From NCBI GenBank assembly GCA_938027685.1, contig CALJAM010000006.1:62001-126000 (forward strand): a stretch of 64,000 nt of DNA. Direction: 5' to 3'. The notes under the pieces were generated by a model. It was not told where the DNA came from. It saw nothing but the letters and a program-made list of their open reading frames with translations, and did no database searches. The stretch's first letter is position 1, and every line of letters starts with the position of its first letter. The position numbers were made by a program, and so were the translations under genes. Positions 26,308 to 35,288 of the stretch are shown here, one piece after another. This DNA is from an uncultured Bryobacteraceae bacterium (GTDB taxonomy: Bacteria; Acidobacteriota; Terriglobia; Bryobacterales; Bryobacteraceae).

Positions 26308-26721
26308 CTACTCGCCCATCACCTTGATGATCACCCGCTTGGGGCGCTGCCCGTCGAACTCCGCGTAGTAGATCTGCTGCCAGGGACCCAGATCCAGACG
26401 CCCCTTGGTGACCGGCACGATCACCTGGTGGTGCACCAGCAGGCTCTTCAAGTGAGCGTCGCCGTTCGTCTCCCCCGTGCGGTGGTGACGATAATCGCGG
26501 CGGAATGGAGCCAGCTTCTCCAGCCATTCGTCGATGTCCGCCAACAGGCCGTCCTCGGCGTCGTTGACCCACACGCCGGCCGTGATGTGCATCGCCGAAA
26601 CGAGAATCATTCCCTCCTGGATGCCGCTCTTGCGCAGGGCGGCATCGACCTGGGAGGTGATGTTGATGTACTCGCGGTGTTCCCTGGTGTTGAAGGTCAG
26701 ATACTCCGTGTGAAAACGCAT
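26308..26721 (-). CDS. YjbQ family protein (UPF0047)
   Basis: A 137-residue protein with the complete YjbQ pattern: [34 protein letters not shown], then [59 protein letters not shown]. Conserved histidines and the terminal GPWQxIYYxEFDGPR block are present. Some members show weak thiamine phosphate synthase activity; the physiological role is unsettled. ATG 26721 was chosen over 26733 because a TATGAT box lies 7 bases upstream. Confidence 0.92.
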   Translation of the reverse strand: MRFHTEYLTFNTREHREYINITSQVDAALRKSGIQEGMILVSAMHITAGVWVNDAEDGLLADIDEWLEKLAPFRRDYRHHRTGETNGDAHLKSLLVHHQVIVPVTKGRLDLGPWQQIYYAEFDGQRPKRVIIKVMGE

Positions 26722-26728
26722 CAGCCCG

Positions 26729-26734
26729 ATCATA
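26729..26734 (-). promoter_or_regulatory. -10-like box, leaderless type, yjbQ-hom unit
   Basis: On the minus strand TATGAT is followed by CGGGCTG (7 bases) and then ATG 26721, with no ribosome binding site. Confidence 0.5.
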
Positions 26735-26764
26735 CTGCATCGGGCTGTGCGAGGGGGTTGGGGT

Positions 26765-26838
26765 GCCGGGGAGGTTTTTGCTTCAGGGGTCTTTAGGTTG
26801 GAGGTTAGTCTCGCTTTGGTGGGAGTTGCCTCCCCGGC
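26765..26838. repeat. 10-bp inverted repeat in the yjbQ / PLP-enzyme intergenic region
   Basis: GCCGGGGAGG (26765-26774) is exactly complementary to CCTCCCCGGC (26829-26838), with 54 bases between. The gap between the divergent genes is 286 bases, and its second half is unusually AT-rich for the window. The repeat could close a structured RNA or mark a decayed insertion; nothing else identifies it. No target-site duplication or transposase remnant is seen. Confidence 0.55.
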
Positions 26839-26984
26839 CTACTTCCAATTTTAGAAGGTCGCCCCACCGAATGCAACAAAAAATTGTAGGCCCAAGCCCA
26901 GCGTCGGCCCTTTTTGATGTATCTCATTGAAAATAAAGGAAAAATTTTCGGTCGACCCCTCCGATAGAGGCCCTCGCCCAGCGA

Positions 26985-26990
26985 TACAAT
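26985..26990 (+). promoter_or_regulatory. -10-like box of the Cys/Met PLP enzyme gene
   Basis: TACAAT lies 17 bases before ATG 27008. GGGGAGG between them is a good Shine-Dalgarno sequence, so this transcript has a short conventional leader. Confidence 0.45.
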
Positions 26991-27007
26991 GCCTTTGGGG
27001 AGGATTC

Positions 27008-28255
27008 ATGGAACACCAGAAAGACGCCCTCGCCGGCCTCCGGCCACCCACGGCGGTGCTGACGCGGGGGTTCGACCCGCGACTTTCGGTCGGCAGTGCA
27101 CGCCCGGCTGTTTTTCGCAGCTCCACCTACGTCTTCACCAGCCCCGAGGCCGCCGAGCGGGCCTTCCAGATCGCAAGCGGACGGGCGGATCCGCTGCCCG
27201 GTGAGGACATCGAGCTCATCTACTCCAGGATCTCGCACCCCAACGCCGAAATCCTCGAGGATCAAATCGTCCCGCTGGAAGCGGGCGCGCGCGAGGCCGC
27301 CGTCTTCAATTCCGGCATGGCCGCCATCATGACGGCCCTCCTCACCTTCCTCAAGCCCGGCGACTCGCTCATTTATACGATGCCCAACTATGGAGGCACC
27401 CGCCACCTGATCCGCGAGTTCCTGGAGCCCTTCCAGATCCGCTCCATTCCCGTGCTCGCCGGGCAGTGGTCCGAAATGGAGCAGGCCATGGCCTCAGCGC
27501 AGCGACTCAGGGTTGTCTTTATCGAGACGCCCGCCAATCCCACGCTCGTGATGACCGACATTGCACGGACAGCCGAGGCTGCCGCCCGGCATCCGGACCG
27601 ACCGCTCGTCATGGTCGACAACACATTTCTCGGCCCGACCTTCCAGCACCCTCTGCGCCTCGGCGCGGACCTCGTGATCTACTCGGCGACGAAATATCTT
27701 TCCGGCTTCAGCGACATGCTGGCCGGCGTTGCACTCGCCTCTGACCCGGAACTGATCCGCCGCATGCGCGCCCGGCGCATCCTTTTCGGGAACATCCTCC
27801 AGCCGGACGAGTGCTGGTTGCTGGACGGACGGCTCCCCACCGTTCCCCTGCGCATGAACCGGCAGAGCAAGAACGCTCAGCGCATCGCTGAACGCCTGGT
27901 CGAGCACCCGATGGTCCGCACCCTACACTACCCGACGTTGTTCACCGACGCCGAACAGATCAAGATCCGCCTGGCGCAGTGCGAGCAGCCGGGCGCCATC
28001 TTTTCGATGGAGCTGGAAGGCGGCCGCCGAGGCGCCTTCGAGTTCCTGCGACGGTTGAAGATCGCGCGCAACGCGGTCTCGCTGGGCGGAGTCGAAACGC
28101 TGGCCTGTCATCCCCGCACCACAACCCACTCCAGCCTCTCCGAGGAGGAACTCGACCGCTGCGGAATCACCGACGGGCTGGTCCGCATCTCGGTGGGCAT
28201 TGAGGACTGGCACGATCTGCTCGAGGACTTCCGCCAGGCGCTGGATGGGATTTGA
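27008..28255 (+). CDS. Cys/Met metabolism PLP-dependent enzyme (methionine gamma-lyase/cystathionine lyase type)
   Basis: A 415-residue fold-type I PLP enzyme. The cofactor lysine is in YSATKYLSGFSDMLAG, with VFNSGMAAIMTALLTFLKPGDSLIY and FIETPANPTLVMTDI upstream and GGVETLACHPRTTTHSSLSEEE near the C-terminus, all typical of the family. The exact activity (gamma-lyase, beta-lyase or sulfhydrylase) cannot be settled by eye. ATG 27008 follows GGGGAGG; the earlier track start 26927 would translate through the promoter region. It is divergent to yjbQ-hom, so a link to methionine or homoserine metabolism is plausible. It converges on the cas operon. Confidence 0.9.
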   Translation: MEHQKDALAGLRPPTAVLTRGFDPRLSVGSARPAVFRSSTYVFTSPEAAERAFQIASGRADPLPGEDIELIYSRISHPNAEILEDQIVPLEAGAREAAVFNSGMAAIMTALLTFLKPGDSLIYTMPNYGGTRHLIREFLEPFQIRSIPVLAGQWSEMEQAMASAQRLRVVFIETPANPTLVMTDIARTAEAAARHPDRPLVMVDNTFLGPTFQHPLRLGADLVIYSATKYLSGFSDMLAGVALASDPELIRRMRARRILFGNILQPDECWLLDGRLPTVPLRMNRQSKNAQRIAERLVEHPMVRTLHYPTLFTDAEQIKIRLAQCEQPGAIFSMELEGGRRGAFEFLRRLKIARNAVSLGGVETLACHPRTTTHSSLSEEELDRCGITDGLVRISVGIEDWHDLLEDFRQALDGI

Positions 28256-28280
28256 AGGGGGCGGGGAAAGGCGAAAGGTC

Positions 28281-29519
28281 TCAGCCCGCCGGCGGAACTT
28301 TAAGTGCGGGCTCGCGCGTCACGATCAGCGGTTCCAGACGAGCGAAGATCGACTCGATTCCCGCGCGCAACGCCTCCGGGTTGTCGAGCCATACCTGTAT
28401 TTCCGGGTCCTTCGGTCTGCCTCGGCCGTGCACCAGCAAGTTGCGCAGCTCCGTAAGGCGCCGGAAAGGCTCCCGGATCTCCGCCGGGCCAAGCATGCCC
28501 TCACGGATGGCTTTCTTGATCGCTTCGCGTTCCTCGATATCATCCGGATTAGCCCAAGGACCGCCTAGCGCCGTGATGACCGCTTCCTGAAGCAACGTGA
28601 CGGCACGGACCAGATCACCGCGCTCCCAAGCGGCACGCGCCAGCAGGTACTGGCGTTGGCCCGGCGTCGTGGCCTTCACGCGATCCAGCACCCGTTGCAA
28701 CGGAACGGTCAACAATCGCGCCGGCCCGGGCAGCCCGTGCTTCAGCACTGAACGCGCCTGGTTGAGCTGGTTCACCGCCTGCCCGAAGCGGCAGACCTGC
28801 TCATAAAAAGAAGCCTTGCGCAAGGCGACGACCAAGTCCTCCGGAAGGCCCGCCCCGGCCAACTCATGGGCCAGCGCGCCGTAATCGCCTCCTCCCTCGA
28901 AGCGAGCCACCGCTCGCGCCCAGTCCGAGATCGCCAGCAGGCCGGAGAGCTCCAGCACCGGCGCCGCATCGTCCACCCTCATATCCAGCGCTCCGTAGTA
29001 AACGCCGCGCACGCGCGCGCCGCGAACCGAGCCCACCAACACGGCGCTCACCAAGCCCAACATAGGCAGATGACGCAGGCCGTGGGTGACGTCCAGCGCG
29101 ACCTCGTCCCCCTGGCTGACCTGCTCGGCGATCCGCTCGAGAATCTCGGTCTGCTCATCCTGCGAACGCCCGTAAGGGATGCGCACCAGACGGACTTCGT
29201 ACCCAAGGCGCTCGCCGAGCATGAGGGCGGCCACGTCGAGGTCCTCTTGTGGAGTTCGGTCCGCGCGGCCCTCGGCTTCGAGCCGGCGTCTGATGGCCGC
29301 CTCCCGCCCACACGCTTCGGCCAGATCGAGCAGCGTGTGCCACATGCTGCCCGCGGTGCCGAGGATCGCGAGCCTCTGCGGCTTCAGCCGTCCGGCCAGC
29401 GCCAATCCGAAGAACGCCGCCTCGACCTGCTCCCCGTCAGCAAAGCGGTACCGCGCGCGGACGTAGCCGTCCTGACCTTGCGGCACGCGGCCCAAAAAGC
29501 TGACCTGCACCAGCGCCAT
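28281..29519 (-). CDS. CARF-HEPN CRISPR ribonuclease, TM1812/Csx2-like (DxTHG) family
   Basis: A 412-residue type III accessory effector. The CARF domain carries the family motif DVTHGLRHLPM (D143-G147, the DxTHG motif) with the glycine-rich LAILGTAGS near residue 52. The C-terminal helical domain has a HEPN RxxxxH motif, R359-NLLV-H364. The expected role is collateral RNA cleavage after binding cyclic oligoadenylate made by Cas10. It is the last gene of the cas operon, starting 10 bases after csm5. The ring size of the activating oligoadenylate cannot be read from the sequence. Confidence 0.88.
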   Translation of the reverse strand: MALVQVSFLGRVPQGQDGYVRARYRFADGEQVEAAFFGLALAGRLKPQRLAILGTAGSMWHTLLDLAEACGREAAIRRRLEAEGRADRTPQEDLDVAALMLGERLGYEVRLVRIPYGRSQDEQTEILERIAEQVSQGDEVALDVTHGLRHLPMLGLVSAVLVGSVRGARVRGVYYGALDMRVDDAAPVLELSGLLAISDWARAVARFEGGGDYGALAHELAGAGLPEDLVVALRKASFYEQVCRFGQAVNQLNQARSVLKHGLPGPARLLTVPLQRVLDRVKATTPGQRQYLLARAAWERGDLVRAVTLLQEAVITALGGPWANPDDIEEREAIKKAIREGMLGPAEIREPFRRLTELRNLLVHGRGRPKDPEIQVWLDNPEALRAGIESIFARLEPLIVTREPALKVPPAG

Positions 29520-29529
29520 CGCCCATCTC

Positions 29530-30585
29530 CTACTTCGGCTCCAGCAGCACCCAGCCGAAAGGCGCGAGGAGCTGGTTGCTGATCATGCATAGGGACCGCG
29601 ACGAGCCCATGCCTTGGATAGGTTGCCTGCGCTGCGCATTCCAGCCGCTGCGGAATTCGTCCACGGAGAGCGATTCGAAGTGCGAGAAGCGGCCGATGCG
29701 AAGGAGGATGGAACCCTGGGGCCACGAGGACGGGACCCAAGAACGCCCCGCCAGGAGGGGGAAGTTTTCGACCTCCTCGCGATGGCGCTTCCAGAAAAAA
29801 TAGCAGCACGACTCAATCACGAAATCCCACTGGAGCGGGCTCTTGACGGTCGCGCGATCGTCCAAGGCGATGCGAACATCGCACGAGGGCGGTTCCTTTC
29901 CGTCCGCTCGCGACAGCAATCGCTCGACGTGGAGCTGAATCTTTTGCGCCTGCGAAGCTTGGCCGCCGCGGTTCACGATCATAACGCGATCCACGCTCAC
30001 GGCTTCGGGGGGCAGTTCGCCGTCCGAGACGCGCACCATCCGCAGCGGATCCTGCTCGGTGAATCGCCTCTGGTATCCCAGCGCCTTCTCCTCTAGGGTC
30101 ATCCAGGCCGTCCCGCGGTTTTTCTGTAGGGCTTCCTTCACCGCAGGTCCCACCGAAGAGCGCTCATGGTGCGCGAGCACGCTCACCACCGCGGTGCGGA
30201 TTGCGCCCTTGATGGCCGAGCCCGGGACGATCACTTTGCCCGCGTGGAGGTTGCGCACGAAGGTGTGCACCTCCCCGGATTTCCTGTCAGGAGAGGCGTT
30301 CTGCAGTTCACGGCGTGCAGGTTCTCCTATTCGGGCACGGTACGACTGGAACTGCGCGCTCTGGGCGGCTGCGTGGACCAGCTTGCGTGCCTCGTCGAGC
30401 CGGTTCGCGGCGATGAACTGTTCAAACTGCCGGCGCTGGACAGGAGGCCAATCCAGGAGAAGCCTGTGCATGTTGATACGCACCAGCCAGTTACCTTGCA
30501 GGAAATATTCGTCCGGCGCGATCGTCTCGCCGGTGCCGATGTGTACCGGAGTCAGCGGGACGAGACGGAAGACACGTTCCTCCAT
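29530..30585 (-). CDS. csm5: Type III-A RAMP protein Csm5
   Basis: A 351-residue RAMP protein that caps the head of the Csm complex near the crRNA 3' end. Diagnostic segments are LTPVHIGTGETIAPDEYF at the N-terminus and VPGSAIKGAIRTAVV at about residues 118-133, the glycine-rich RAMP motifs. The C-terminal stretch QPIQGMGSSRSLCMISNQLLAPFGWVLLEP completes the expected length. It lies 10 bases after csm4 and 10 bases before the CARF-HEPN gene. Confidence 0.9.
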   Translation of the reverse strand: MEERVFRLVPLTPVHIGTGETIAPDEYFLQGNWLVRINMHRLLLDWPPVQRRQFEQFIAANRLDEARKLVHAAAQSAQFQSYRARIGEPARRELQNASPDRKSGEVHTFVRNLHAGKVIVPGSAIKGAIRTAVVSVLAHHERSSVGPAVKEALQKNRGTAWMTLEEKALGYQRRFTEQDPLRMVRVSDGELPPEAVSVDRVMIVNRGGQASQAQKIQLHVERLLSRADGKEPPSCDVRIALDDRATVKSPLQWDFVIESCCYFFWKRHREEVENFPLLAGRSWVPSSWPQGSILLRIGRFSHFESLSVDEFRSGWNAQRRQPIQGMGSSRSLCMISNQLLAPFGWVLLEPK

Positions 30586-30595
30586 ACACGCCTCC

Positions 30596-31531
30596 TCAAG
30601 ATCCCTCCGCTTCGCGATAGCCCACCGTCAGATGCCACGCGTTGTGACGGATTCGCAGGCCGTCGGGGGGCGAAGGGTGTACGTTATCGAGCAGTTCGCC
30701 GAAGGGGCCGTCGCCGTCCGGGCGGAACGTCGCCCCCGGCTGCAAAAGCAGCAACGGAAATTTGAACGGCTGCTCGCAGCGGGCCAGCCAATTGCCCAAG
30801 CGTCCGAGATGGGTCTCCGCGCGATAGAGCGGATCGAGCATGTTGGGCGTCAGCGAACCGTGCGAGAGACTCATTCGGCGGTTTCCGGTGAAGGCGAACA
30901 GCTCGTGTTCCTCTTCGACCGCAGTCACGCGGAAGCGGCCCCGCCCCCAGGTTGCGTCGCGGCCGTAGCCCGTCATACCCACGTGCTCGAACAGTCGCTT
31001 CAGCCGCTCGGCTGCGAGATCGGCGCCGATGTAAACGTCGAAAAACGCGTTCTCGCCCCGCGGCCAGCGCTCCTGCACGTAGTACAAACCGCCTTCCTCC
31101 AGGGTTTGAGCCGTTCGCCGGTCGATGCGGTTGTGGGGTAAAGATACCTGTTCGAGGCTCGGGGCGTCCGCCGCCCTTTCGTCCAGCGCAGCCGGACTCA
31201 CCGCAGCCCGCACCTTGAGGAAGTCATCGCGGCGGATCCACCGCGCCTGTTTGCGGGCCTTGATTTTTCGCAGGAACTCCCGTCGCTCCCTGGCGTCTGC
31301 GGGTATCGCTTGCCGCGGGCCGGGCGCCAGCAGCGGCCGCGGCAGCCACCCGGCGGGAAACCCGTCGGAGATGAGGAAAGGCTTTTCGCCGAGCCCATCC
31401 AGCCACGCCGCCAGCGAGTGCTCGCCCTCGAGTTCCCGCCAGGCCCAGCACAGATGACCGAAGAGCGTGCCCGAGTGGAGCGGCGTGGCCAGGGGGCTCT
31501 CCAGAGCCAATCGCACGCGATAATGGTGCAT
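30596..31531 (-). CDS. csm4: Type III-A RAMP protein Csm4
   Basis: A 311-residue Cas5-group RAMP that binds the crRNA 5' tag and contacts Cas10. The N-terminus reads HHYRVRLALESPLATPLHSGTLFGHLCWAW, the usual Csm4 opening. The middle contains LPHNRIDRRTAQTLEEGGLYYVQERW and the glycine-rich GMTGYGRDATWGRGRFRV, where Csm4 proteins have 'GxGxDxSxGxGxF'. It sits three bases after csm3. Confidence 0.9.
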   Translation of the reverse strand: MHHYRVRLALESPLATPLHSGTLFGHLCWAWRELEGEHSLAAWLDGLGEKPFLISDGFPAGWLPRPLLAPGPRQAIPADARERREFLRKIKARKQARWIRRDDFLKVRAAVSPAALDERAADAPSLEQVSLPHNRIDRRTAQTLEEGGLYYVQERWPRGENAFFDVYIGADLAAERLKRLFEHVGMTGYGRDATWGRGRFRVTAVEEEHELFAFTGNRRMSLSHGSLTPNMLDPLYRAETHLGRLGNWLARCEQPFKFPLLLLQPGATFRPDGDGPFGELLDNVHPSPPDGLRIRHNAWHLTVGYREAEGS

Positions 31532-31534
31532 CGC

Positions 31535-32302
31535 TTACCTCTCGAACAGGCGGATCGGCGGTTGTTGCAGGCTGGTCAGCGGCTGGATGGCGTCGAACTG
31601 CTGTTGGATATCGCGCTCGTCAAGCCGCAGACTGCTGAACCGTACCCGGCCGTAACCACGGGAGCCGGAACCGCCCAGCGCGTCATGCTCGAGCAGCTTT
31701 AGAGCCGTGACCAGCCACTCGATGGCCTCCCGATCGCGCGCTCCCCCGTCGCCGTTGACCGAGTACTCGCGGATGATCATCTCGACGCCAAAACGGGCGC
31801 CCGCGGGAACCCGCTCCATGGTGCGGGGGCCGATGTTGCCGGCCGCTTTGCCCTGCAGACGGTCGATGACCACCTCGGTCTTTTCCTCGGTCAGGTTCAG
31901 CCCCATGGCCAGCGTGTCTTTCTTCCACTGCTCGTCGAGGTAAGCGTCGCGCACGATCAGACGCGTGGGTCCGCCGCGCCACTTCTTGCTCGTGCAGCCG
32001 AACAGGCGCAGGATGACGTCGTTGGGGTCGTACTCCCGGTCCGCGTCGCTTCCATAAGGTAGGCCGTCGCTCTGCACCTTGCCGCAGGCCCACTCGAGCA
32101 GGCAGCGCAGCTTACCCTTCAGGCTGGAGCCCGGGATGTACGGCTCGTGCGTGTGCGGGTGCTTAATGACGGGACCGTCCAGGCCGCCGATCTCGACCGT
32201 CTCGCGCCCGGCCCCGATGTGCAGCCCCGTCTTGACTTCCAGCGTCGCCGTCAGCTTGTGCCACTTTTCGAACCGGATGGAAGCGCCGTTGTTCTTACTC
32301 AT
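31535..32302 (-). CDS. csm3: Type III-A backbone RAMP protein Csm3 (Cas7 group)
   Basis: Csm3 polymerises along the crRNA and cuts target RNA at 6-base intervals. The 255-residue protein has the expected GLHIGAGRETVEIGGLDGPVIKHPHTHEPYIPGSSLKGKLRCLLE; the aspartate in GGLDGPVI (D42) matches the catalytic Asp32/33 of characterised Csm3 proteins, so target-RNA cleavage should be intact. LLEHDALGGSGSRGYGRVRF is the C-terminal glycine-rich loop. Its start overlaps the csm2 stop by four bases. Confidence 0.93.
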   Translation of the reverse strand: MSKNNGASIRFEKWHKLTATLEVKTGLHIGAGRETVEIGGLDGPVIKHPHTHEPYIPGSSLKGKLRCLLEWACGKVQSDGLPYGSDADREYDPNDVILRLFGCTSKKWRGGPTRLIVRDAYLDEQWKKDTLAMGLNLTEEKTEVVIDRLQGKAAGNIGPRTMERVPAGARFGVEMIIREYSVNGDGGARDREAIEWLVTALKLLEHDALGGSGSRGYGRVRFSSLRLDERDIQQQFDAIQPLTSLQQPPIRLFER

Positions 32303-32787
32303 CGCTCCTCCTCCTTACCGTAGTACTCATGAAAAGCGACGACCGCCTGAAAATGGCGGCAAAATGCGTCGAAATCTCTCACGTTCTTGACCGCATGGGT
32401 GTGGTTCACAAAAAACTGCAGCAGTTCGTCCGGAAAGACCCTCCGGCTGCGGCCGTTGGCATAGTGAGCCTTGGCCTTCAGCATTACGAACTCGGCCCGC
32501 AGCCGATCGAAGGCCTCCTGACGCGGATCCGGACCCTGGATCTGCTCGGCCATCAGGTCGAGCCGTCGCTGCAGGTGCACGACCTCGTTGTAGTAGCGTC
32601 GCAATTGCGTCTTGTTGATCTTGCCGGCCAGCTTCTGTGCAAAGGCGCGAGCCTCACCGTCGAGCAACTCAAGTCGGATCTGACCATCCGCCCCGAAGTA
32701 GGCCACGCTCTGGGGCGTGAGGTCGGCGCGCCTCTGCGCCTGAGGGTTCGGGCCGGCAGACTGAGATTGAGGTCTGGGGTTGGGCAT
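32299..32787 (-). CDS. csm2: Type III-A small subunit Csm2
   Basis: The helical small subunit that lines the target-RNA channel. Of 162 residues, the first 25 or so are a Pro/Gln-rich disordered tail (NPRPQSQSAGPNPQAQRR). The core shows the Csm2 pattern KINKTQLRRYYNEVVHLQRRLD and MLKAKAHYANGRSRRVFPDELLQFF. It is five bases after cas10 and overlaps csm3. Presence of Csm2 and Csm5 defines the system as III-A and not III-B. Confidence 0.9.
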   Translation of the reverse strand: MPNPRPQSQSAGPNPQAQRRADLTPQSVAYFGADGQIRLELLDGEARAFAQKLAGKINKTQLRRYYNEVVHLQRRLDLMAEQIQGPDPRQEAFDRLRAEFVMLKAKAHYANGRSRRVFPDELLQFFVNHTHAVKNVRDFDAFCRHFQAVVAFHEYYGKEEER

Positions 32788-32792
32788 CGTCT

Positions 32793-35288
32793 TTACCTCC
32801 TTCGTTCTCCGGGATTCCGATTGCGATACAAAACCACGGTGACCGCCAGCTCGGGCGGCGCTGCCGGTTGCTGCTGCCGCAGATCGGCGTCGAGTCCGAG
32901 CAGGCGATTGCTGAGCTTGCGCAACTCTTCGGCCTCCTCTCGCTTGTCATCGGGGAGCCGGCGCAGGTGTCTGGCCAGGTAATAGCCCCAGCGCGCCGGC
33001 CAATCGGCGGCTTTCAACTCCATGGGCACGCCCTCAGCCAGGCGGCGTTGCCCCGCGAAGTACAGCACCCTGTGCAGGAAAAGGGAGTGGATCACATCTT
33101 CGCGGAACAACCGGTTCAGGGACTCCGCGTCCGCCAGGGCCTCGGCAAACACATCCCAGTCGAGGCCGCGGCTTACGATCGCGCACACGCGATCCCTCTC
33201 CTTTTTGGCCTCTTCCAGTCGCTCCTCGGCGCGGTTGACCGCGGGCCCGACCGGATGTTGCGACTTCAGCAGCTCGATGCCGGCCGAAAGCGTAACGTTG
33301 GGATTGTCGCCCGTCCACTGTCTGAACTTCGCGCGCAGGGCACTGGCCATCTGCAGGGTCTGGCGCCACGGGCCGATCAGAAGCATGTCATCGCCGCCCG
33401 CGTAAACCGTGTACATCGACGGGAAATCCCGCTCGAGCAGGTGCGGCAGATAGCCGGCGAAGAAGAAATCCATCATTCGCGACAGCGCGGCGAAGCGGCT
33501 GAGCGTCTGATCCCGAAGCCCGAAGGAAAAGATAGCGCCCAGACGATCGACGTCCGCCTTGAAGACCGCCAGCAGCGGCTCACCGAGGGGCTCCCCGTCG
33601 ACCGGCTCCAAGCCGTCCAGGGCGATGTGTTCGAACGTCTTGAGCTCACCGACCTCTACCTCGCGGGCTTCTTCGCTGAGCAGGCGATAGGCAGGCTTGC
33701 CGGCATCGGAAGCCTTGAGCCTGGGGACATAGCCGGCCAAAAAGCGGACCGGAAGCCGCTCGTCGGCTTCCGCGGCACGATATAAGCGGAAGGCCGAAAG
33801 CCAATCGGCGTGGGCGCGTTCAGCCTCGAAGCGCCAGTCGAGGTCGAGTTCCGCGAAAAAGCGGATCCTGCCCTGCCCCCGGCGGCGCCAGCAAAGCGCC
33901 GCCAGGCGCGGCAGCGCGCCGCCCAACTCGTGCTCCTGAGCACAGACCTCACAGCGACCTTCGTCTCCGGTATCCCGCGCCGGGCGCACGCCGCATGACT
34001 TGCATTCGCCGTGAGGATAGTCGAGCGGAAGCACGCAGGAAGATACGAACTCGAAGGCGCGCAGTTTGGCGGTTTCCACGGATGCGCGCAGCGAATCCAA
34101 CAAGGCCGGAAAGTTCTCGCGCAGCAGATCCTCCCCGCTGAAGGGCTCGCTGAGAGCCAACAGGAGTGCCAGGTCGCCGAGATAGCGTTCGTGCATCCAG
34201 GGATCGATCTGCCTGCGCAGTTGCGAGACGTGGTCGTGAACCTCGGGCAGGTCGGGGACCAGCAGCAGAAAGCGGCCGCCGGCGGTCTGGAGCAAACTGA
34301 AAGGCGGCAGTTCGAGCGCGCGGCGGCAGGCCAGGGCGCCCGCCTCCGCGGTGAGGGCAATCAGCAGCGAGCGGGCGCGCAGGATCTTGTTGAGGCCTTT
34401 GATCTGCTCGGCCGCCAGGCGGAACAGGGTCCGCTGGATGCCCGAAAGATCGCCGGCCAGGAAGCGGAATTTCTTCAGCCTGCGGTCACGGATTTTCCCG
34501 GCCGCCGTAAGCCCGTCGGCGTCCTTTTCGTGCCATCGGTAGAGGGCCGCGGCGACCGCGGCGGCCACCCGGTGATGATCGTGCAGCGAGATATCGGGCT
34601 GGTCCACGACGGAGGACGGAATCGCGAAGGTGTAGCGCTCCGAGAGCGACAGGGCGGCCTCCGCGAACAGATCGAAGGTCGGCAACGAGCAGGCGCGAAG
34701 GAAAGCGTCGAAGAAGTTCTGCCACAGCGTGCGGTAGCGCTCGGGGTAATCACCGGTGTCGACTTTCGGCTGCGGTAACAGCTCGTCCGCCGGCTTCAAT
34801 TCGCCCAGCGGAATCTGGGAGCCTGGGGACGCACCCAGACCGATACCGAGGTCCACGCCGTCGAACGGGTTCTTCAAAGGCGTCTGGAGATAGCCCGGCC
34901 GCACCCGGCCGTAGATCTCGGATTCCTGCATCTCATCCCGCGCCTTGCGATCCATGCCCGCGGCGAGGCGATCGGCTTCCGCCGCCAGCTCGCTCAAGGG
35001 GATGTTGGGCGAAGGTGCATGATGATAGACGGCGATCTCACGGACTTTTTCCAGGCGCACGCCGGGCAGGCGGGTGTGCCCGAGTTTCTCGAAGAAGGCG
35101 TCGGTCCAGAGAGCATGCCAGTGTGTCTGGCGGCCCTCGCGCGAAGGTAGGACGTCGGCGGCACGGCGTCGCACCTCGGGGTCCATCTCCTCCAGCGAAT
35201 CATGCGCCCTTTGCATGAATTTGCCTATATCGTGCAGGAACACGCCCAGAACGGTTTCCTCGATGGTGGGCAACTCGCGTGCGCTCAC
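32793..35288 (-). CDS. cas10: Cas10/Csm1, type III-A large subunit
   Basis: Cas10 makes cyclic oligoadenylates with its Palm domain and cuts single-stranded DNA with its HD domain when target RNA binds. The 831-residue protein has the N-terminal HD motif LGVFLHDIGKFMQRAHD (HD at 19-20), a Zn-ribbon with CKSC and CEVC in the middle, and the cyclase motif VYAGGDDMLLIG with GGDD at 631-634. Both active sites therefore appear intact. Its start overlaps the stop of the NE0113-type gene by four bases. Confidence 0.95.
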   Translation of the reverse strand: MSARELPTIEETVLGVFLHDIGKFMQRAHDSLEEMDPEVRRRAADVLPSREGRQTHWHALWTDAFFEKLGHTRLPGVRLEKVREIAVYHHAPSPNIPLSELAAEADRLAAGMDRKARDEMQESEIYGRVRPGYLQTPLKNPFDGVDLGIGLGASPGSQIPLGELKPADELLPQPKVDTGDYPERYRTLWQNFFDAFLRACSLPTFDLFAEAALSLSERYTFAIPSSVVDQPDISLHDHHRVAAAVAAALYRWHEKDADGLTAAGKIRDRRLKKFRFLAGDLSGIQRTLFRLAAEQIKGLNKILRARSLLIALTAEAGALACRRALELPPFSLLQTAGGRFLLLVPDLPEVHDHVSQLRRQIDPWMHERYLGDLALLLALSEPFSGEDLLRENFPALLDSLRASVETAKLRAFEFVSSCVLPLDYPHGECKSCGVRPARDTGDEGRCEVCAQEHELGGALPRLAALCWRRRGQGRIRFFAELDLDWRFEAERAHADWLSAFRLYRAAEADERLPVRFLAGYVPRLKASDAGKPAYRLLSEEAREVEVGELKTFEHIALDGLEPVDGEPLGEPLLAVFKADVDRLGAIFSFGLRDQTLSRFAALSRMMDFFFAGYLPHLLERDFPSMYTVYAGGDDMLLIGPWRQTLQMASALRAKFRQWTGDNPNVTLSAGIELLKSQHPVGPAVNRAEERLEEAKKERDRVCAIVSRGLDWDVFAEALADAESLNRLFREDVIHSLFLHRVLYFAGQRRLAEGVPMELKAADWPARWGYYLARHLRRLPDDKREEAEELRKLSNRLLGLDADLRQQQPAAPPELAVTVVLYRNRNPGERRR

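Noticed and set aside
28256-28280. Intrinsic terminator between the PLP enzyme gene and the cas operon end
   Set aside because: The 25-base gap is purine-rich but forms no stable stem with a T-run on either strand.
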